NCBI RefSeq assembly: GCF_018863395.1 | Contig: NZ_JAHKRR010000003.1 | Span: forward strand, 248,001 to 312,000 | Origin: Sinomicrobium weinanense | GTDB taxonomy: Bacteria > Bacteroidota > Bacteroidia > Flavobacteriales > Flavobacteriaceae | Length of the DNA: 64,000 nt | Direction of reading: 5' to 3' | In this document: piece after piece, positions 8,555 to 19,100 of the stretch | How the letters are laid out: every line of letters starts with the position of its first letter | Position numbering within the stretch: the first letter of the stretch is position 1 | Notes under the pieces: generated by a model | What the model was told of the DNA's origin: nothing | The model's input: the letters and a program-made list of their open reading frames with translations, nothing else | Databases searched by the model: none | Translations under genes and position numbers: made by a program

Positions 8555-10291
8555 TCAGACCGTCTGTTCTCCGGCAAACTTCTCCTCTTTGAGTTTCTTC
8601 ACAAAATAGGAGGGGTTGATACCGGTATGCCGGAAAAATGAACTGGCAAAGGACTGAGCCGTATTATAACCGGCTTCCTGCGCAATTCCGCGAATGCTGT
8701 AAGACCGCAATCGTTCTTCCTGCTTTAGTCGTTGTATGATATGGTTTATCCGGAGACCGTGCAGGTATTTGCTGAAATTCATTTCCCGGGTGGTGTTGAT
8801 GACCTTCGAAAGGTAAGTGGAATTGGTCTGCAACTCCTTGGCCAGGCTATGCAAGGTAACATCCGGATTGGCAAACCGTTTTTCCTCTTCGAACCGCACC
8901 AGTCCTTCTTCAATGCTCCGGAACGTTTCTGCAGGAACCCCCGAATCTGACATCGCACCTTCACCTGTTCGCGAACGATCCGGCATTTTTGCAGGATTCT
9001 CCTTCAACAACTCCCGGTAACGTTTTTTATACATCCGCTGCCGTTGATAGTAATAAACCAGGAACAGGCCAAACAGGGCTGCCATAATCACCATAAGCAG
9101 TTTATATATCCGGTTTTTATTGTTCTTTTCTTCCAGATGGCTTATCAGTTTCTCCTTTTGGCTCAACAGATAAGGCCTGTCGTATTTCCGGGCGATCTCA
9201 CCGTCAATGGATTTGTTTTTCAGGAGCTCTTCGTCCAGTTTCAACAATTTATTGATATAAATCAGCTGGCTGTCCCTTTTCTGGCCTGCTTCATAGTAGT
9301 TTATCATATATTCATAGGCCGGGCGCAATTCCGGAAACCGGTAGTCCAGTTTCTCTACCAGGGAATCTGCCTTTTTCAGTGCCGACAAGGCATTCCTGTC
9401 CTTCCCCAGAACCTCGTAAGACCTGCCCTTGTAGAACTGGGCCATGGTATAGGTATACTTATTTTCTAAATGCGGTATGGCCCTGGTAAAACTGTCTATG
9501 GCCGACCTGTAATTCCCGGCGTAATATTCGGCTACTCCTCCCGTAGATACAAACCTGTAATATTGAAGGGTATCTCCATGCTCCAGGCTTTCCCCGATAC
9601 CCCTGCGAATATATATTTTAGAAGAATCCACCTCCCGGACCTGCAAGTAAGACTGGCACAGGTTATATATAGCTATTATATGATCTTCTGCATATCCATC
9701 TTCACGGTTGGGGATATTGCTGTATAGCTCTTTGTATTCCGGATCGTTCTCCAGGGCATACAGATGCGCTTTTTCAATGGCCAGTGCTTCCCTGTGCTTT
9801 CCCGCCACATGCTTCAAAGCTGCCATTATAGGCCGTATCAGGAGCTGCTGTGAAACATTGTTCCGAGCTACGGCATATTTATTGGCTATAAGGTAGTTTT
9901 CAGTAGCCTTTACATATTTATCGGAATAATAAGACCAGTATCCTTTTAATATATACCCACGTGCCGGGTATTCTTTATCATATATATTCTTTGTCAGGTC
10001 AATAACAGAATCTGAATACATCAGCCCCGTCCCCGGCCCGAATTCGGCCGCATAGTAACGAAAACCCTGTGCCATGCGTATCGTATCTTTTTCCGCACGT
10101 GCCTTGGTGAGGTAAGCATCGGCAATATTCCTCGCCGTTAGTGTATCTTCCGGAAGATAGGTATAGAAAAGTTCGTTCAGCTCATCGTAATTCTTGCCAA
10201 ACAAAGTATCGCGCAGGCCTTCCTGTCCCATTGTCGTGTAAAAACTCAGCAACAGAAAAACAGTAAAAAGGGTTGGTTGGGGGCGGCTCAC
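8555..10291 (-). CDS. Paralogous TPR-TM-AraC membrane regulator
   Basis: 578 residues, starting at GTG (10291-10289) because no in-frame ATG occurs in the open stretch upstream. It has the same architecture as its downstream neighbour: signal peptide ending TTMGQ, TPR-like region, one TM helix at about residues 395-415 (KLLMVIMAALFGLFLVYYY) and a C-terminal AraC-type HTH with LAKELQTNSTYLSKVIN and GYNTAQSFASSFFRHTG. The HTH regions of the two copies are nearly identical while the TPR parts differ more, which suggests tandem duplication followed by divergence of the sensor. The protein carries no histidine-kinase or receiver domain, so it is not a hybrid two-component system. The regulated genes are not evident from context. 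Confidence 0.85.
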   Translation of the reverse strand: MSRPQPTLFTVFLLLSFYTTMGQEGLRDTLFGKNYDELNELFYTYLPEDTLTARNIADAYLTKARAEKDTIRMAQGFRYYAAEFGPGTGLMYSDSVIDLTKNIYDKEYPARGYILKGYWSYYSDKYVKATENYLIANKYAVARNNVSQQLLIRPIMAALKHVAGKHREALAIEKAHLYALENDPEYKELYSNIPNREDGYAEDHIIAIYNLCQSYLQVREVDSSKIYIRRGIGESLEHGDTLQYYRFVSTGGVAEYYAGNYRSAIDSFTRAIPHLENKYTYTMAQFYKGRSYEVLGKDRNALSALKKADSLVEKLDYRFPELRPAYEYMINYYEAGQKRDSQLIYINKLLKLDEELLKNKSIDGEIARKYDRPYLLSQKEKLISHLEEKNNKNRIYKLLMVIMAALFGLFLVYYYQRQRMYKKRYRELLKENPAKMPDRSRTGEGAMSDSGVPAETFRSIEEGLVRFEEEKRFANPDVTLHSLAKELQTNSTYLSKVINTTREMNFSKYLHGLRINHIIQRLKQEERLRSYSIRGIAQEAGYNTAQSFASSFFRHTGINPSYFVKKLKEEKFAGEQTV

Positions 10292-10353
10292 GTCTGGAAA
10301 AAATTTTATACAATAATACGCATTTTGAAAACTTCATCATAGGGTTTATCCCA

Positions 10354-10540
10354 AGAGCCTGTTTAAACTGATTTCAATTGGCTAAAAAAATGCCCTTTTA
10401 GCCCCATATTTGTTTTTTCCTCGCCCCATAGCTATACTTCGGCTTCGCTCAGCAACCGTGGTTATGCGGCTCAAAAAAGCCTTCATATGGAACTAAAATC
10501 ATCATTTTTCGCTTCAATCAAACCAGTTTAAACAAGCTCT
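10354..10540. mobile_element. MITE-like element, 187 bp, with 17-bp terminal inverted repeats
   Basis: The left end AGAGCCTGTTTAAACTG (10354-10370) and the right end CAGTTTAAACAAGCTCT (10524-10540) are inverted copies with one mismatch. An internal hairpin GGCTAAAA / TTTTAGCC lies next to the left end. There is no room for a transposase and no frame inside. It fills most of the 333-bp gap between the divergently placed regulator and peptidase genes. I could not recognise a clear target-site duplication, and I cannot assign the parent IS. The 11-mer GCTCAGCAACC inside it recurs at about 32637. Confidence 0.65.
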
Positions 10541-10584
10541 AACATATTAACAAAAGAAATGCCACTCCGGCGTTCATTTTATAT

Positions 10585-10592
10585 TATTTTTG
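10585..10592 (+). promoter_or_regulatory. -7 promoter box of the prolyl oligopeptidase gene
   Basis: TATTTTTG matches TAnnTTTG exactly and lies 33 bp before the ATG. The upstream TTTG element is not clear. Confidence 0.45.
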
Positions 10593-10624
10593 AAATTCGT
10601 AATTCATCCTAATCCGCAATCAAG

Positions 10625-12784
10625 ATGAAAAAAATAACCATACTTACCATTGCAATGCCCCTAATATGGTGTTCTTGCGATAAAACAAACAAAAAAGATA
10701 TGGCCATAACATATCCCGAGATCAAAAAGACCGATACTACGGACGTATATTTCAACACCGAGATCAAAGACCCTTACAGATGGCTGGAAGACGACCGGTC
10801 GGAAGAAACCACCCAATGGGTAAAGGCAGAAAATAAAGTGACTTTTGACTACCTGGAACAGATACCCTTCCGGCAACAGCTCAAGAAGCGCCTGGAAAAC
10901 CTGTGGAATTACGAAAAACTGTCTTCCCCCTTTAAAGAAGGCGATTATACCTATTATTTTAAGAATGACGGACTGCAGGACCAATCTGTTTTATACCGGA
11001 AGAACGACGAAGGAGAGGAAGAGATCTTCCTGGACCCGAACACTTTTTCCGAAGACGGGACCATCTCTCTCGGCGGAGTGCATTTTACCAGGGACGGAAG
11101 CCTGGCCGCTTATTCCATATCTGAAGGCGGAAGCGACTGGCGAAAGGTCATTGTCATGGATGCGGCCTCCAAAGAGATCATAGAAGACACCCTCACAGAC
11201 ATTAAGTTTAGCGGGGTATCCTGGAAAGGCAGGGAAGGCTTCTACTATTCCAGCTATGACAAACCCGAAGGCAGTGAACTCTCGGCCAAAACAGACCAGC
11301 ACAAATTGTATTACCACAAACTCGGAACTCCGCAAAACGAAGACCTCCTGATCTTTGGCGGAACCCCGGAACAAAAACACCGCTACGTAGGTGGGGGCGT
11401 TACGGAAGACGAACGCTACCTCGTGATCAGTGCTGCAAACTCCACTTCCGGAAGCAAACTCTTTATACAGGACCTGCAAGCCCCGGAATCTGGGCTAATC
11501 CCGGTCGTAAACCATGAAGACAGCGATTCCTATATCCTGGACAACAAAGGTTCTACGCTCTATATTGCTACCAATCTGGATGCGCCCAACCAGAAAGTGG
11601 TTACCACAGATGCTTCCGATCCTACTCCGGAGAACTGGAAAGACCTCATCCCGGAAACCGAAAATGTTCTCAGTATTTCCACAGGCGGAGGGTTCCTCTT
11701 TACCAAATATATGATCGATGCCGTCTCTAAGGTATATCAATACGATTATGAAGGTAATAAAATACGTGAAATAGAACTCCCCGGCATAGGCACAGCCTCC
11801 GGGTTCGGCGGTAAGGAAGAACAAAAAACACTGTATTACTCCTTTACCAATTACAACACCCCGGCTCATATATACTCCTATGATGTAGACAGCGGTGATT
11901 CTAAATTATACTGGAAACCCGACATCGATTTTAACCCGGACGACTATATATCCGAGCAAGTCTTTTACAATTCCAAGGACGGCACACGGGTTCCCATGAT
12001 CATCACTTATAAAAAGGGAACGGAACTCAACGGAAAGAACCCTACCATCTTGTATGGCTATGGCGGGTTTAACATCAGTTTGCAGCCTTCTTTCAGCACC
12101 ACCAATGCCATCTGGCTCGAACAGGGTGGCATCTACGCAGTTCCTAACCTGCGCGGTGGCGGGGAATACGGTAAAAAGTGGCATATCGCCGGCACCAAGC
12201 TGCAAAAACAAAATGTATTTGACGATTTTATCGCAGCCGCTGAATACCTGATCGACAATAAATATACTTCGTCCGAATACCTGGCCATAAGAGGAGGTTC
12301 CAACGGCGGGCTGCTCGTCGGGGCCACGATGACACAGCGTCCGGACCTTATGCAGGTAGCCCTTCCTGCCGTAGGGGTACTGGACATGCTACGCTATCAT
12401 AAATTTACTGCCGGTGCGGGATGGGCCTACGATTACGGCACATCCGAAGACAGTGAAGGGATGTTTAAATACCTCCTGGGCTACTCTCCCCTGCACAATG
12501 TAAAGGAGAACACGGAATATCCCGCCACACTCATCTCTACCGCAGACCACGACGACCGGGTAGTGCCGGCGCACAGCTTTAAATTTGCAGCCACTTTACA
12601 GGAAAAACAAACAGGAAACAACCCGGTTCTTATACGAATAGAGACCGATGCCGGGCACGGAGCAGGGACTCCGATCAGCAAGACCATTGAACAAACTGCA
12701 GATATCTTCGGTTTTACGCTATACCAAATGGGATACAAAGAACTTCCGAATCCGGAAGTAGAGAAAGAAGAAGTTACTCCATAG
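10625..12784 (+). CDS. Prolyl oligopeptidase (S9A family), exported lipoprotein
   Basis: 719 residues. It hydrolyses short peptides on the carboxyl side of proline. The N-terminus has a signal with cysteines at 16 and 18 (LIWCSC), suggesting a periplasmic lipoprotein. The order is an N-terminal strand, a seven-bladed beta-propeller (about 75-440) and an alpha/beta-hydrolase domain. Catalytic residues visible are Ser559 in GGSNGG, an Asp in DHDDRVVP, and His678 in GHGAG. The signature DPYRWLED is near the start. Length fits S9A enzymes plus a signal. It appears monocistronic; the thioredoxin gene beyond is on the other strand. A C-terminal acidic tail (EVEKEEVTP) is extra. Confidence 0.95.
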   Translation: MKKITILTIAMPLIWCSCDKTNKKDMAITYPEIKKTDTTDVYFNTEIKDPYRWLEDDRSEETTQWVKAENKVTFDYLEQIPFRQQLKKRLENLWNYEKLSSPFKEGDYTYYFKNDGLQDQSVLYRKNDEGEEEIFLDPNTFSEDGTISLGGVHFTRDGSLAAYSISEGGSDWRKVIVMDAASKEIIEDTLTDIKFSGVSWKGREGFYYSSYDKPEGSELSAKTDQHKLYYHKLGTPQNEDLLIFGGTPEQKHRYVGGGVTEDERYLVISAANSTSGSKLFIQDLQAPESGLIPVVNHEDSDSYILDNKGSTLYIATNLDAPNQKVVTTDASDPTPENWKDLIPETENVLSISTGGGFLFTKYMIDAVSKVYQYDYEGNKIREIELPGIGTASGFGGKEEQKTLYYSFTNYNTPAHIYSYDVDSGDSKLYWKPDIDFNPDDYISEQVFYNSKDGTRVPMIITYKKGTELNGKNPTILYGYGGFNISLQPSFSTTNAIWLEQGGIYAVPNLRGGGEYGKKWHIAGTKLQKQNVFDDFIAAAEYLIDNKYTSSEYLAIRGGSNGGLLVGATMTQRPDLMQVALPAVGVLDMLRYHKFTAGAGWAYDYGTSEDSEGMFKYLLGYSPLHNVKENTEYPATLISTADHDDRVVPAHSFKFAATLQEKQTGNNPVLIRIETDAGHGAGTPISKTIEQTADIFGFTLYQMGYKELPNPEVEKEEVTP

Positions 12785-12829
12785 CAAAAAAATTCCTGTT
12801 CGGTGTTTCGACGCCGGACAGGACCGTTT

Positions 12830-13126
12830 TTATACATATTCCTGCAACAGGCCGATAAGGGTATTGGCATCCAGTTCCCCGCTCTGGCGCCATACCATTT
12901 CCCCTCCTTTATAGATCATAAGGGTTGGCAGCCCTTTTACCCGCAGGGCATTGGCTAACTCCTGGTTTTTGTCCACATCTATCTTTATCACTTTGGCCTT
13001 ATCGCCCATGGCAGCGGCCACATCCCTCAGTACGGGGTGCATGGCTGTCGACGCTTCATTCCAGTCTGTATAAAAGTCCAGGAGTACTGGAATACTGAGA
13101 TCTATTAATTCACCGAATTTTGACAT
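12830..13126 (-). CDS. Thioredoxin-fold protein lacking the active-site cysteines
   Basis: 98 residues covering a whole thioredoxin fold. The position of WCGPC is occupied by W-N-E-A-S (22-26), so both redox cysteines are absent, and there is no other cysteine in the protein. The rest is well kept: PVLLDFYTDW, the IDVDKN strand and the cis-Pro loop GLPTLMIYKGG. It cannot work as a dithiol oxidoreductase. Such degenerate thioredoxins usually act as binding modules or chaperone-like factors. It follows the metallophosphoesterase gene on the same strand by 43 bp but has its own -7 box. Confidence 0.85.
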   Translation of the reverse strand: MSKFGELIDLSIPVLLDFYTDWNEASTAMHPVLRDVAAAMGDKAKVIKIDVDKNQELANALRVKGLPTLMIYKGGEMVWRQSGELDANTLIGLLQEYV

Positions 13127-13147
13127 TTTAACAAGGAATTAGTATTA

Positions 13148-13155
13148 CAAATGTA
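13148..13155 (-). promoter_or_regulatory. -7 promoter box of the thioredoxin-like gene
   Basis: Read on the minus strand, TACATTTG matches TAnnTTTG exactly, 21 bp before the ATG. No good -33 element was seen. Confidence 0.4.
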
Positions 13156-13169
13156 GTATTTTCTGCGAA

Positions 13170-14399
13170 TTATGCCGTTTTTCCGCTCTTTTTTAGTTCT
13201 ATCACGGTGATCTCCGGCCAGATACCTACTCTCCCGGGATAACCTATAAAACCGAGCCCCCGGTTTACATTGATATACTGGTCCTTTTCCCTGTAAATAC
13301 CTGCCCAGTATTTATAGCGCCATTTTATAGGACTCCACTTCACTATTCCCGGAATCTCGACGCCAAACTGCATACCATGTGTATGCCCGCTCAATGTAAG
13401 GTGATAATGATACGGATGGTCTATCACCTCTTTTTCCCAATGAGAGGGATCGTGGCTCATCAGTATCTTAAAAGCATCTTTGTCTACATGCTCAATGGCT
13501 GCGTCCAGGTCTCCGGCCTTTTTAAATCCGCCTGCTCCCCAGTTCTCTACACCGACAAGGGCAATCTTATCCCTTCCTTTTTCGAGATGCCTGCTTTCGT
13601 TAAGCAACAGGTCAAAGCCCAGTTCGTGCTGTATCTCCTTCAGCCGTTCGAGATTAGCTGTCTTGTCTTCCTCGCTGTCCCAGTCAGCATAATCGCCATA
13701 ATCGTGATTACCCAGCACGGAATACTTGCCATCCCTGGCTTCCAGGCGGGAAAAACTCTCTATCCAGGGAAGCAGTTCATCGGCCTTATTGTTGACAATA
13801 TCCCCGGTAAAAAGGAGTACGTCGCCCTCCTGTTGATTTATCAGATCTATGGCATAATCTACCTTCTCCTTATTATCGAAACTACCACTGTGAATGTCAG
13901 ATATTTGTGTGATCTTATACCCGTTGAAGGCCTCGGGGAGGTCGTCGAACTCCAGGGTATATTTCAATACCCTGAAATCGTACTTTCCTTTAAACATCCC
14001 ATATAGCAGGCTCGTAAAGGGTATTGCAGCCACTCCCAGGGCAAGGATACTTAAAAATTTCCTCCGGGAAGGGATGCCCGACTTTGCAGCGGAGCCATTT
14101 ATTTTATGAAATGCACCGATACCGAGGCGCACCACGTCTTCCCCAAACAGGAAAACAACCACGATAAGCTGAAAAAGAATAAGAATAAACAGGTATGCCA
14201 GGGCATAGCTGGCGGCACCGCTCACCCCTCTTTCCGCACGCATAATACCGAAATGATATATAAAATTGGCTACGATGGCCAGGGAAAAAAGCAGGTAGGC
14301 ATACAGGACAACAGGGCTTTTGGTAAGGACCCTGACTGCCTGAAAAGCATAAAATCCCAAAAGGCTGTAGAGCACAACAAAGATGATCCAGTTCCACAT
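13170..14399 (-). CDS. Membrane-anchored metallophosphoesterase (YaeI/calcineurin-like)
   Basis: 409 residues from the ATG at 14399 (a TTG two codons upstream is less likely). The N-terminal 145 residues hold three to four hydrophobic helices and end in a SRRKFLSILALG segment. A calcineurin-like phosphoesterase domain follows (about 165-390), with metal-binding motifs QISDIHSGS, TGDIVNN, LGNHDYGDY, SHDP and LSGHTHGMQ. Relatives such as YaeI hydrolyse phosphodiester bonds in lipid-linked substrates (UDP-diacylglucosamine-type or related), but the substrate here is unknown. The active site should face the periplasmic side if the TM count is even. It lies upstream of the thioredoxin-like gene. 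Confidence 0.88.
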   Translation of the reverse strand: MWNWIIFVVLYSLLGFYAFQAVRVLTKSPVVLYAYLLFSLAIVANFIYHFGIMRAERGVSGAASYALAYLFILILFQLIVVVFLFGEDVVRLGIGAFHKINGSAAKSGIPSRRKFLSILALGVAAIPFTSLLYGMFKGKYDFRVLKYTLEFDDLPEAFNGYKITQISDIHSGSFDNKEKVDYAIDLINQQEGDVLLFTGDIVNNKADELLPWIESFSRLEARDGKYSVLGNHDYGDYADWDSEEDKTANLERLKEIQHELGFDLLLNESRHLEKGRDKIALVGVENWGAGGFKKAGDLDAAIEHVDKDAFKILMSHDPSHWEKEVIDHPYHYHLTLSGHTHGMQFGVEIPGIVKWSPIKWRYKYWAGIYREKDQYINVNRGLGFIGYPGRVGIWPEITVIELKKSGKTA

Positions 14400-14476
14400 G
14401 TTCAAATACAGTTATTTTAGAGAATATAAAAATAACGGATTAAAACAACACCGGTTGTTATGGTAATGTTAAAGAA

Positions 14477-14507
14477 AAAGCGGGAATGCAAGAAGCATCC
14501 CCGCTTT
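14477..14507 (-). terminator. Intrinsic terminator after susD
   Basis: AAAGCGGG (14477-14484) pairs with CCCGCTTT (14500-14507), with an inner ATGC/GCAT and an AAGAA loop. On the minus strand it is followed by a T-rich stretch. It ends the susC-susD transcript. Confidence 0.8.
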
Positions 14508-14558
14508 AACAAAAAACAAAAATGAGTGGACAACTTTTACTGTGTCTCTCAGGGCAGT

Positions 14559-16157
14559 CTAAAAATTCGGTCCGCCGGTATCCCACCAGAGCCTGGTACC
14601 CCCGGTGTCTGGTCCGGACAGGTAATTTATGGCTTTTTCAACATTGGCATTATTGGTATTCTTTTCACTGTCTACAAAATTTATACGGCGTATCTGTACC
14701 TCGGTATCGATAGTTCCTCCACTGTTATTTATTACTACCGGAAACACCCGTGGATATCCCGTACGCCTGAATTCGCTCCACGCTTCCTGCCCATCGGGGT
14801 ACATGGCGATCCACTTTTGGGTAATGATCTGCTCCAGCTGTTCTTCTTTGGAGCCCCCGGAATTATAGGCGATGGTTACATCTCCCGGATATTCGTAATT
14901 ATTTTCGGGATTAATGGCATCTACAAAATCGGCCGGCGTACTGGTTGCATCCGCCAAATATTCATCGACCCCGGCAACACCGTGCTGTGCGAAAGAAGCC
15001 CTTACCCCATTTTCATAATTTTCCTTTGCATCTCCGGCACCGTCCCAGCCCCGCAGGGCAGCTTCTGCCTTTAAAAAATATACTTCCGCAGATGTCATCC
15101 AGACTTTGAATGCCTGGTTCTTTAAATATTCTCCCAAACTGGAGTGTTCCAGGTACTGCGATTTTGCTTCGATATCCACGCCCATCCGGACACCTTTATA
15201 CATCCCTTCAATGCCTCCTCCTATGGCGGGTTTAAAATATTTTTCCACACGCCCGTCGTTAAACCCTTTTAAAACAGACTCCATTTCTGCCGACATTCGG
15301 ATATCTCCCCAATCATTACTTATGGTCCATAACGGATGTACAAACCCCTGCATATCGATAAGCATGTCTTCATTTTCGAGCAGGCCCGCATCACTGGAAA
15401 GGGATTTTTCGCCTTCCGTTTTTGCCAGAGCGGGATCAACTTTGGAAACCCTTATGGCAAGGCGTAACCTCAAAGTATTGGCAAAGGTCCTCCACTTGGC
15501 AACATCTCCCCTGAAGAAAGACTGGTCGAATGCTTCAAACTGAGGTTCTCCTTCAAATTCCTTTAAACTGTCTATGGCCTTTTCCAGATCGGCAAAAAAG
15601 GCTTTATATGCCACTTCCTGGGAATCGTATTCGCCCGTAGTCCCGTAATCGTCAAACTTCGTATACCGTATGGGGCCGAATACGTCAGAAATGCGGTGCA
15701 TGGCCATGACCTTTATAATATCGGACAAATAAGTGTACATGATTATATTTTTTCCCTCCGACAGTTCCACCTGCTCATGGACCCCCCTGGCATATGGCAT
15801 AACTCCGCCTCCGTCATCCACATCATAGGCATCGGACCAGATAAACTGGTTCCAGCCGCTCACCAGGCTATAGGTCTGGTTATTTATATTTCCGGCAAAA
15901 GGGGTCGGTGATGCCATGTATCCGGAAAAAACATCGGCATTCAGGTTATGTTGTAACTGGAAGTTCGGTGCAGGTTCCGCACGGATGACATTGGAAAACA
16001 TGGGGGCAAATTTAGTCCCGATATTGTTGAATTTTTGTTTTAAACTTTCATCGGAAATCCCGTGAGGATCTGTATTCTTATCTTCAAAATCTCCGGTGCA
16101 ATTGGTTAAACCGATCGCTAAGACGGAAACAAGTATATATGTTATTGTATTTTTCAT
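14559..16157 (-). CDS. susD: SusD/RagB-family nutrient-binding lipoprotein
   Basis: 532 residues with a lipobox ending at Cys20 (LTNC). It is of the SusD-like subgroup seen with peptide and amino-sugar systems: IITQKWIAMYPDGQEAWSEFRRTGYPR near residue 450 and the C-terminal signature TRLWWDTG are diagnostic. SusD proteins cap the SusC channel from outside and bind the glycan or peptide ligand. The gene starts 4 bp after the susC stop and is translationally close-coupled. A terminator follows it. The ligand cannot be read from sequence; the GH20 gene 6 kb away suggests an N-acetylhexosamine-containing glycan, but this is inference. Confidence 0.92.
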   Translation of the reverse strand: MKNTITYILVSVLAIGLTNCTGDFEDKNTDPHGISDESLKQKFNNIGTKFAPMFSNVIRAEPAPNFQLQHNLNADVFSGYMASPTPFAGNINNQTYSLVSGWNQFIWSDAYDVDDGGGVMPYARGVHEQVELSEGKNIIMYTYLSDIIKVMAMHRISDVFGPIRYTKFDDYGTTGEYDSQEVAYKAFFADLEKAIDSLKEFEGEPQFEAFDQSFFRGDVAKWRTFANTLRLRLAIRVSKVDPALAKTEGEKSLSSDAGLLENEDMLIDMQGFVHPLWTISNDWGDIRMSAEMESVLKGFNDGRVEKYFKPAIGGGIEGMYKGVRMGVDIEAKSQYLEHSSLGEYLKNQAFKVWMTSAEVYFLKAEAALRGWDGAGDAKENYENGVRASFAQHGVAGVDEYLADATSTPADFVDAINPENNYEYPGDVTIAYNSGGSKEEQLEQIITQKWIAMYPDGQEAWSEFRRTGYPRVFPVVINNSGGTIDTEVQIRRINFVDSEKNTNNANVEKAINYLSGPDTGGTRLWWDTGGPNF

Positions 16158-16161
16158 CTTC

Positions 16162-19100
16162 TCAGAAATTTACGTTTAAGTTTAATCCTATACTTCTTGT
16201 AGAAGGCTGGTTATAAATATCCACGCCCTGTAATCCCAGGCCTGTACTTGCGGCCACGTTAGGATCGAAAGGCGCATCTTTGTAGATAAAGAAAAGATTA
16301 TTGGCTATCAGGGAGAAGTTGATCTTTTGTATAAAACTATCCTTTAATGTAAGGCCATAGCCTATGGAAAGTTCGCGCAGGCTTATATTGGTGGCATCGT
16401 AAACATATTCTCCCAGCATACCGGCCCTTCCCCCTATTGCCGTATAATATTCCTGGGCGGTGATCTGGGAAGCCTCGCCGTTCTCATTCACCACATTTAT
16501 CATTCCGCCATTGGTATTTCTGGCTTTGGCACTTGCCCGGGAAACCCCGTAAAAATCATTTATTGCTTCCGTAACACTCAATACATCCCCTCCGAACTTA
16601 CCGTCTATTAAAAGATTTACTGTAAAATCACCGATCTCCAGAGAGTTATTCCATCCTAAAGTAAAATCGGGTTGTGCATGGGCTACGGTTTCAAAATCGG
16701 TAAACAGCAATGTACCTGAGGGGCTGATCACAGGCATACCATTTTCATCCCTGATCAGGGAACGGGCTTTTATACTACCGAAATCTTCTCCTTCGATCAG
16801 TGCGTATTCATAACCGTTTACACCGCGTTCAGTAATAATGGCCTCGCCGTTTTGCAGGGAAGGGTGTACCGAGATCACTTCATTATCGTTCCGTGCAAAG
16901 TTCAGGGCTGTATTCCAGGTCACTTTATCATTGGCAATGGGCTTACCATTCAACACAATCTCAAAACCTTTATTGGAGATCTCCCCGGCATTTACAATAT
17001 TCTGAGAGTACCCGCTCGGGTTCGGTTCGGCCTGGATAAAGAATATCTGGTCTGTTGTTCGGGTATCGTAATACGTAAAGTCTAAACCTAAACGACCCTG
17101 GAAGAAACGCCACTCCGTACCCAGTTCGAAAGATTTCTGTCTTTCCGGTTTTAAGGTCTCTCCTTCGATCGGGGCAAATACCGGAGAACCGACATTAGGC
17201 CCGGTATCCGATATACTGTTCAGGGGGATCGTTGCATAAGGAGGAATATCCTTTCCCACTTCGGCATAGGAGGCCCTTACTTTAGCAAAAGTAATTGCTT
17301 CGGGCATGGTAAACATTTCAGACAAAACACCCGTTAAGCCCACCGATGGATAAAAGAAAGAATAGCTGTTTGTCATGGCCAGTGTGGACGACCAGTCTGT
17401 CCGGCCCGTCACATCCAGGTACAGCATCCGTTTGTAAGCGAGGTTTGCAGACCCGAATACCGATTGTACTTCCCTGTTCTCCACAGTTTGTTTCATATTA
17501 TTGGTGGTGGCAATGTTAGCCAGGGTAAACACATTAGGAAAGTTCAAACCGATACCATCCCGGCCGGAATCTATAAAAATCCGGTCCCCGATTTTATACT
17601 TGGTTAAGCTCGTACCCAACAGGGCAGTTAAGGAAAAATCTTCAGAAACATCTTTGGAAAAACTGGCAATAAAGTCTACATATTGTTGTGTGTTTTCCGT
17701 TTTCTCGAAAATATATCTTCCGTTTTCTGCCGAAAGCGCCAGGTCCGATCCGGCATATATCCTCTTATCGAAAGTGAAAAAAGACTTGTCGAAACTTCCC
17801 CTGGACTTTATGGAGAAAGCATCAGTGACCTGATATTTAACTGATACGTTGGCAAGTACACGTTGTGCAATATCCTTGCTCGGATTGCGGTGGATCAGCC
17901 AATACGGGTTTTGTTGAATATTCTCATCAAAAGAAGACGCATACTGGTCCATCATATTGATCTCCGGATTGAAATACTCGAACTTATTCTTGTAAATATT
18001 CCGGTCTATTCCTACGGGGTGCAGGTATACACCTGTTAAAGGATTGGAATACAAGCCGTTTGTGGGACGGTTCCATATGCGTTGGTCCGACAGGTTAACA
18101 CTTGCGGAAACGTCTATTTTGTCGTCCAGGAATTTTGCTGTTTCCCGTAAGGTTAAATTATTTCTCGTCAAACGGTTTTCCGGAATAACACCTCCTGCAA
18201 CAGTGGTCGCATAAGAGAAATATGTTTGCGCTTTCTTATTGCCCGCAGTTAATGACAGGGAATTGATGGAAGTATACCCGGTCTTAAAAAAATCTTTGGG
18301 GTCGTTACTCAGGCCATCGGCTTTTGCCCCCCAGGATTTGGGATTTGAAACACGGCCGTTCTCTCCTATCGGTTGCCCGGCAGAAGGAGACTGGTATTCG
18401 GATTGCAGTTTGGGCAGGGACATAACATTATCTACGGTAAAGCTCGTATTGAAGTTCACGGCCAGGGCTCCTTCCTTTCCTTTTTTCGTAGTGATCAGAA
18501 TAACCCCGTTCGCCCCCTGGCTACCATATAGGGCAGAGGCGGAGGCTCCCTTGAGTACGGTCATGCTTTCAATATCATCAGGGTTGATCATGGACATGGC
18601 GTCACCACCATCCCTGTTTCCCGTTTGACCGCCGTAAATATCGGTACCCGGTTCCTCTCCGTTAGAACCATTACCGCTATTGAGCATAGGGACACCGTCA
18701 ATAACATATAAAGGATCGTTATTCGAAGTTGATGAGTTTCCCCTCAATACTACCTTGGCCGCACCACCTAAACCGGAAGAACTCCTCGTTATGGTAACCC
18801 CGGCAGATTTACCGGACAGGCTGTTGATAGGGTTGGTCTGTTTTACTTTGGTCAGCTCATCGCCCTTAACTTCCTGGGCGGCATAAGTCAATGCCTTTTT
18901 TTCCCGGGAAATACCCAGGGCGGTAACCACAACTTCATCGAGCCGGGACGTATCTTCTTCCAGTTCTATATTTATCACAGACTCTGTCCCCACGGTAACC
19001 GTTCGGGTAACAAAGCCTATATAAGAAAACTGCAATTGCTGTCCTTCGGAGACTTGTATGGAATAGTTTCCGTCAAAATCGGTGACTGCTCCCACAGATC

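Noticed and set aside
8555-10291. Hybrid two-component system (HTCS) regulator
   Set aside because: No histidine-kinase, receiver or beta-propeller sensor domain is present; only TPR-like helices, one TM segment and the AraC HTH.
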